NCBI GenBank assembly: GCA_051414805.1
Contig: CP166702.1
Span: 2,852,001-2,916,000, forward strand
DNA length: 64,000 nucleotides
From: Xenophilus sp003671765
GTDB taxonomy: Bacteria > Pseudomonadota > Gammaproteobacteria > Burkholderiales > Burkholderiaceae_C
Direction of reading: 5' to 3'
Part shown: piece after piece, positions 60,431-64,000 of the stretch
Layout of the letters: the number at the start of each line of letters is the position of its first letter
How positions within the stretch are numbered: the first letter of the stretch is position 1
Position numbers and translations under genes: made by a program
Notes under the pieces: model-generated
What the model saw: the letters and a program-made list of their open reading frames with translations, nothing else
The model's database searches: none
What the model was told of the DNA's origin: nothing

Positions 60431-61126
60431 ATGCTGAAGATTCAAGACCTGCACGCCTACTACGGCAAGAGCCACGTGCTGCACGGCGTCTCCTTCGCCG
60501 TGAACCCGGGCGAGATCGTCGCGCTGCTGGGCCGCAACGGCTCGGGGCGTTCCACCACGGCCAAGGCCATCATGGGCCTGGTGCATGCCGAGGGCGACGT
60601 GCACTGGAAGGGCCAGGACATCCTGCGCCGCAAGGCCTACGAGATCGCGCACATGGGGATCGGCTACGTGCCCGAGAACCGCGACGTGTTCCCCAAGCTC
60701 ACGGTGCACCAGAACCTGCTGCTGGGCCAGAAGGGCAGCGGCAAGGGCAGCCGCTGGTCCTTCGAGGACATGTACCAGATGTTCCCGCGCCTGAAGGAGC
60801 GCCAGCACACCGAGGCCGGCGTGCTCTCGGGCGGTGAGCAGCAGATGCTGACGCTGTGCCGCACGCTCATGGGCGACCCCGACCTCATCATCATCGACGA
60901 ACCCACCGAAGGCCTGGCGCCCAAGATCGTCGAGCTGGTGGGGCAGTACCTCAAGACGCTCAAGGACAAGGGCATCTCGGTGCTGCTGATCGAGCAGAAG
61001 CTGACCATCGCGATGCAGATCTCGGACCGTGCGCTGGTGATGGGGCACGGCAGCATCGTGTTCGACGGGACGCCCGACAGCCTGCGCGCCGACGCCTCCA
61101 CCCGCAAGGAATGGCTCGAGGTCTGA
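60431..61126 (+). CDS. livF: Branched-chain amino acid-type ABC transporter ATPase LivF with altered Walker A
   Basis: 231 aa. The Walker A motif is GRNGSGRST (residues 34-42): Arg40 replaces the invariant Lys. The signature LSGGEQQML (132-140) and Walker B DLIIIDEPTEGL are normal; at the switch-His position the sequence is LLIEQKL, i.e. Gln, which is usual for LivF. The ATG at 60431 follows the GGAGGCCTC end of the repeat tail, which supplies the ribosome site. With LivG it forms the ATPase heterodimer. Confidence 0.94.
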   Translation: MLKIQDLHAYYGKSHVLHGVSFAVNPGEIVALLGRNGSGRSTTAKAIMGLVHAEGDVHWKGQDILRRKAYEIAHMGIGYVPENRDVFPKLTVHQNLLLGQKGSGKGSRWSFEDMYQMFPRLKERQHTEAGVLSGGEQQMLTLCRTLMGDPDLIIIDEPTEGLAPKIVELVGQYLKTLKDKGISVLLIEQKLTIAMQISDRALVMGHGSIVFDGTPDSLRADASTRKEWLEV

Positions 61127-61187
61127 CGCAGCCGCCGGCGTTCGCGGCCCAGATCGGCCGCGAGCGCCCGCCGATGCTGCGCGAGCA

Positions 61188-61204
61188 GCTATCGAATTCA
61201 TAGC
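61188..61204. repeat. 17-bp palindrome family, copy h
   Basis: GCTATCGAATTCATAGC, followed by AACCCTGCGGCGCGTGCC and a GC-rich inverted partner to about 61245. The 310-base gap between livF and fadB (61127-61436) holds this element and the upstream region of fadB; no further gene is seen there. Confidence 0.8.
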
Positions 61205-61436
61205 AACCCTGCGGCGCGTGCCCTGCTTGGCGCGCGCCGCTGTCGCTTGCAGAATGGCCGTGCGACGCTTTGTCCCGCCAGCGACTGGCCTCGATGGACG
61301 CCTGCGTCGAATTGCCTAGAATCGCCGAAAAAGAACACTCGTGCTTTTTTGGGAGACAACGCCGCTCGGCCCGCGAGCGCCACGGTCTGCCCTCCGGTCC
61401 CGCCTCTTTCTTCTCCACCTTCCTAAGGAACGCAGC

Positions 61437-63539
61437 ATGACGGCTGAATACAAAGTGCACGGCGACATCGCCGTGATCACCATGACCAACCCGCCGGTCA
61501 ACGGGCTCGGCTATTCGACGCGTGTCGGCATCACCGATGGGCTGGCGAAGGCGCTGGCGGACGACGCCGTGAAAGCCATCGTGCTCACGGGCGCGGGCAA
61601 GGCCTTCTCGGGCGGTGCGGACATCAAGGAATTCGGCACGCCCAAGGCGCTGCAGGACCCGAACCTGCTCTCCGTCATCCTCGCGCTCGAGGCATCGACC
61701 AAGCCGATCGTGGCGGCCATCCACTCCGTCTGCATGGGCGGCGGCCTCGAACTTGCGCTGGGCTGCCACTACCGCGTCGTCGCGCCCGGCACCAACGTCG
61801 CGCTGCCCGAAGTCAAGCTGGGCCTGATTCCGGGCGCCGGCGGTACGCAGCGCCTGCCGCGCGTGCTGGGCGTGGAGGCCGCCCTCAACCTGATTGTGAG
61901 CGGCCAGGCCGTGAAGAGCGAACTGCTTGCCTCGGCCCCCGGCCAGAAGCTGTTCGACAAGCTCGCGGCCTCGCCCGAGTCGGTGTTCGACGAAGCCGTC
62001 GAGTTCGCCAAGTCCGCGGCAGCCAAGGGTGGTGAGCTGCCCCTGGTGCGCAACCTGCCGTGCAAGCATCCGCAGGGCGATGCCTACTTCCAGTTCGCCA
62101 AGAACATGGTGGGCGGCATGTCGAAGAACTTCCCCGCGCCGCTCAAGTGCGTGGAGGCGGTGCAGGCGGCCACGCAGCTCAAGTTCGACGCCGGCATGGC
62201 CAAGGAGCGCGAGATCTTCATCGCGCTGATGATGACGCCCGAGTCCTCGGCGCTGCGCCACCTGTTCATGGCCGAGCGCGCCGCCAGCAAGATCCCCGAC
62301 GTGCCCGAAGACACGCCCCAGCGCCCGATCAAGACGGTGGGCGTGATCGGCGCCGGCACCATGGGCGGCGGCATCACGATGAACTTCCTGAACGCCGGCA
62401 TCCCCGTCACCATGCTCGAGATGAAGCAGGAAGCGCTGGACCGCGGCGTCGCCACCATCAAGAAGAACTACGAGGCCCAGGTCAAGAAGGGCAAGCTCAA
62501 GCAGGACAAGTACGAGCAGCGCATGGCGCTCCTGAGCACCACGCTGGACTACGCGGCGCTCAAGGACTGCGACCTCATCATCGAGGCCGTCTTCGAAGAG
62601 CTCGGCGTCAAGGAAAAGGTCTTCAAGCAGCTCGACGAGATCGCCAAGAAGGGCGCCATCCTCGCGTCCAACACCTCCACGCTGGACGTCGACAAGATCG
62701 CTGCCTTCACGAAGCGTCCGCAGGACGTGGTCGGCATGCACTTCTTCAGCCCGGCCAACGTCATGAAGCTGCTGGAAGTCGTGCGCGGCAAGGAAACCGC
62801 CAAGGACGTGCTGGCCACCGTCATGGCCGTGGCCAAGAAGATCAAGAAGACGGCCGTCGTCTCCGGCGTGTGCGACGGCTTCATCGGCAACCGCATGATC
62901 GAGCAGTACTCACGCCAGGCCGGCTTCCTGCTCGACGAAGGCGCCACCCCGCAGCAGGTGGACAAGGCCATCGAGAAATTCGGCTTCGCCATGGGCCCGT
63001 TCCGCATGGGCGACCTGGCGGGCAACGACATCGGCTGGGCGATCCGCAAGCGCCGCGCCACCGAGCGTGCCGACATGAAGTACAGCAAGACGGCCGACAA
63101 GCTGTGCGAGCTGGGCCGCTTCGGCCAGAAGACCGGGGCAGGGTGGTACGACTACCAGGCGGGCAAGCGCGACGCGATCCCGAGCGAGCTGGTCAACAAG
63201 ATGATCGAGGACCACCGCAAGGAGCTGGGCATCACCCCGCGCAAGATCAGCGACGAGGAGATCGTGCAGCGCCTGGTGTATGCGCTGGTCAACGAAGGCG
63301 CGCACATCCTGGAAGACGGCATTGCGAGCAAGTCCGGCGACATCGACATGGTGTACCTCACGGGCTACGGTTTCCCGATGCACCGTGGCGGGCCGATGCA
63401 CTACGCCAGCCAGGTGGGCCTGTACAACGTGGCCGAGACGATGAAGCGCTTTGCCAAGAACCCGCGCGACGATGCGGCCTTCTGGCAGCCGGCACCGCTG
63501 ATCCAGAAGCTGGTGGCGGAAGGCAAATCGTTCGCCTGA
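61437..63539 (+). CDS. fadB: Multifunctional enoyl-CoA hydratase / 3-hydroxyacyl-CoA dehydrogenase
   Basis: 700 aa. The N-terminal crotonase domain has oxyanion segment AFSGGADIKEFG and the two catalytic Glu regions GGGLELALGCH (Glu105) and PEVKLGLIPGAGG (Glu125). The dehydrogenase begins near residue 300 with GVIGAGTMGGG, followed by SNTSTLDVDKIA, the catalytic His in GMHFFSPANVM and the C-terminal pair of helical domains (FGFAMGPFRMGDLAGNDIGW). It carries out hydration and oxidation steps of beta-oxidation. It is closer to the peroxisomal bifunctional type than to E. coli FadB; no thiolase gene is in view. AAGGAACGCAGC precedes the ATG. Confidence 0.94.
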   Translation: MTAEYKVHGDIAVITMTNPPVNGLGYSTRVGITDGLAKALADDAVKAIVLTGAGKAFSGGADIKEFGTPKALQDPNLLSVILALEASTKPIVAAIHSVCMGGGLELALGCHYRVVAPGTNVALPEVKLGLIPGAGGTQRLPRVLGVEAALNLIVSGQAVKSELLASAPGQKLFDKLAASPESVFDEAVEFAKSAAAKGGELPLVRNLPCKHPQGDAYFQFAKNMVGGMSKNFPAPLKCVEAVQAATQLKFDAGMAKEREIFIALMMTPESSALRHLFMAERAASKIPDVPEDTPQRPIKTVGVIGAGTMGGGITMNFLNAGIPVTMLEMKQEALDRGVATIKKNYEAQVKKGKLKQDKYEQRMALLSTTLDYAALKDCDLIIEAVFEELGVKEKVFKQLDEIAKKGAILASNTSTLDVDKIAAFTKRPQDVVGMHFFSPANVMKLLEVVRGKETAKDVLATVMAVAKKIKKTAVVSGVCDGFIGNRMIEQYSRQAGFLLDEGATPQQVDKAIEKFGFAMGPFRMGDLAGNDIGWAIRKRRATERADMKYSKTADKLCELGRFGQKTGAGWYDYQAGKRDAIPSELVNKMIEDHRKELGITPRKISDEEIVQRLVYALVNEGAHILEDGIASKSGDIDMVYLTGYGFPMHRGGPMHYASQVGLYNVAETMKRFAKNPRDDAAFWQPAPLIQKLVAEGKSFA

Positions 63540-63558
63540 TCGACCGGCTTCGCGTCAC

Positions 63559-64000
63559 GTGATCAAACGCCTGTTCCTCGGTCTGCTGCTGGTGCTGCTC
63601 GCGCTGGCTGCGGCCGTGGCCGTGAACACGTGGCGCCACCCGTCGCGGCAGGTGGCGGTGGCCCCCGCGCCGCCGCTGCAGCTGGACACGCAGGCCGCCG
63701 CGCAACGGCTGGCCGGCGCGATCCGCATCCGCACCGTGTCGGCGCTGGACGATCCGGCGGCCAACAGCAGCGAGTTCGACAAGCTGCACGCCTACCTGCA
63801 GCAGAATTTTCCGAAGCTTCACGCCACGCTCAAGCGCGAGGTGGTCGGGCAGCACGCCTTGCTCTACACCTGGCAGGGCAGCGACCCGGGGGCCAGGCCG
63901 GTCGCGCTGATGGCGCACCAGGACATGGTGCCCATTGCCCCGGGCACCGAGAAGGGCTGGTCCGTCGACCCCTTCGGCGGTGACATCAAGGACGGCTACA
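63559..64000 (+). CDS. M20 family metallopeptidase, N-terminal part (cut by window edge)
   Basis: 147 codons visible, beginning with GTG 19 bases after the fadB stop. A membrane anchor or uncleaved signal (IKRLFLGLLLVLLALAAAVAV) leads to the M20 catalytic domain: AIRIRTVSALDDPAANSSEF and the first metal-ligand motif ALMAHQDMVP, then GWSVDPFGGDIKDGY. This matches the membrane-anchored carboxypeptidase S-like M20 dipeptidases. The remaining metal ligands lie beyond the window. The weak start region makes the exact first codon uncertain. Confidence 0.88.
   Translation, partial: MIKRLFLGLLLVLLALAAAVAVNTWRHPSRQVAVAPAPPLQLDTQAAAQRLAGAIRIRTVSALDDPAANSSEFDKLHAYLQQNFPKLHATLKREVVGQHALLYTWQGSDPGARPVALMAHQDMVPIAPGTEKGWSVDPFGGDIKDGY

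Noticed and set aside
61437..63539. Complete classical fadBA operon
   Set aside because: The FadB-type gene is followed by an M20 peptidase, not a thiolase, so a fadBA arrangement is not supported here.

Overview
The window is about 64 kb of GC-rich (roughly 68-70%) bacterial chromosome, densely coding and without any rRNA, tRNA, CRISPR array, transposase or prophage gene that I can see. Gene content and order (smc-zipA-ligA, map-glnD, selO-msrB-yciB-bolA, purL, cysPTWA-type sulfate importer, livKHMGF, acyl-CoA genes) and a dispersed 17-bp GCTAT-N7-ATAGC palindrome family point to a betaproteobacterium of the Burkholderiales, most probably Comamonadaceae (Variovorax/Acidovorax-like). The genus is inference; no rRNA is present to settle it.

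Layout. 1-9.6 kb: tail of a hybrid histidine kinase, a phosphoethanolamine-transferase-like membrane protein, a cold-shock/DUF1294 protein coupled to a CoA-transferase, a dienoyl-CoA-reductase-like SDR, an MFS exporter, exported MsrA and serine acetyltransferase. 9.6-16.7 kb: ketopantoate reductase, a nested-hairpin repeat element, an FMN reductase, a Cys-rich secreted haem-motif protein, azoreductase with divergent LysR, then 1-Cys peroxiredoxin and a small hydrolase that run by translational overlap into the sulfate ABC importer (16.7-20.7 kb) and dsbB. 21.4-24.7 kb: an orphan ParA-like ATPase, a HipBA toxin-antitoxin pair and a lipoprotein. 24.7-33.2 kb: smc, zipA, ligA, a Tyr/Gly-rich lipoprotein, peptide deformylase and DoxX. 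33.4-36.5 kb: a polar amino acid importer (binding protein and two permeases) with no ATPase gene beside it. 36.5-38.1 kb: homoserine dehydrogenase preceded by a Thr/Ile-rich leader peptide and an intrinsic terminator, i.e. an attenuator. 38.2-45.8 kb: glnD and map on the minus strand, divergent from purL. 45.9-49.5 kb: a minus-strand operon selO-msrB-yciB-bolA-ppiC with 4-base overlaps. 49.6-54.4 kb: AraC regulator, esterase lipoprotein, acyl-CoA synthetase. 54.5-61.1 kb: a branched-chain amino acid-type importer with two tandem, duplicated substrate-binding genes. 61.4-64 kb: FadB-type multifunctional enzyme and the start of an M20 peptidase.

How the genes fit together. Sulfur and thiol redox is a recurring theme: serine acetyltransferase, sulfate import, peroxiredoxin, DsbB, MsrA, MsrB and SelO (a protein AMPylase that acts on redox proteins). 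The second theme is amino acid and acyl-CoA metabolism: two ABC importers, homoserine dehydrogenase under attenuation, GlnD nitrogen sensing, acyl-CoA ligase and FadB.

The observations most worth following are: (1) the threonine-type attenuator in front of homoserine dehydrogenase; (2) the LivG/LivF pair, in which Walker A Lys-to-Arg in LivF and a degenerate signature in LivG fall in the same composite ATP site; (3) the 17-bp palindrome family, including a copy read in frame inside purL; (4) a second dispersed repeat placed inside two operons (cysA-dsbB and livG-livF); and (5) the ATPase-less amino acid importer. No wholly new multi-gene defence or biosynthetic system is evident.
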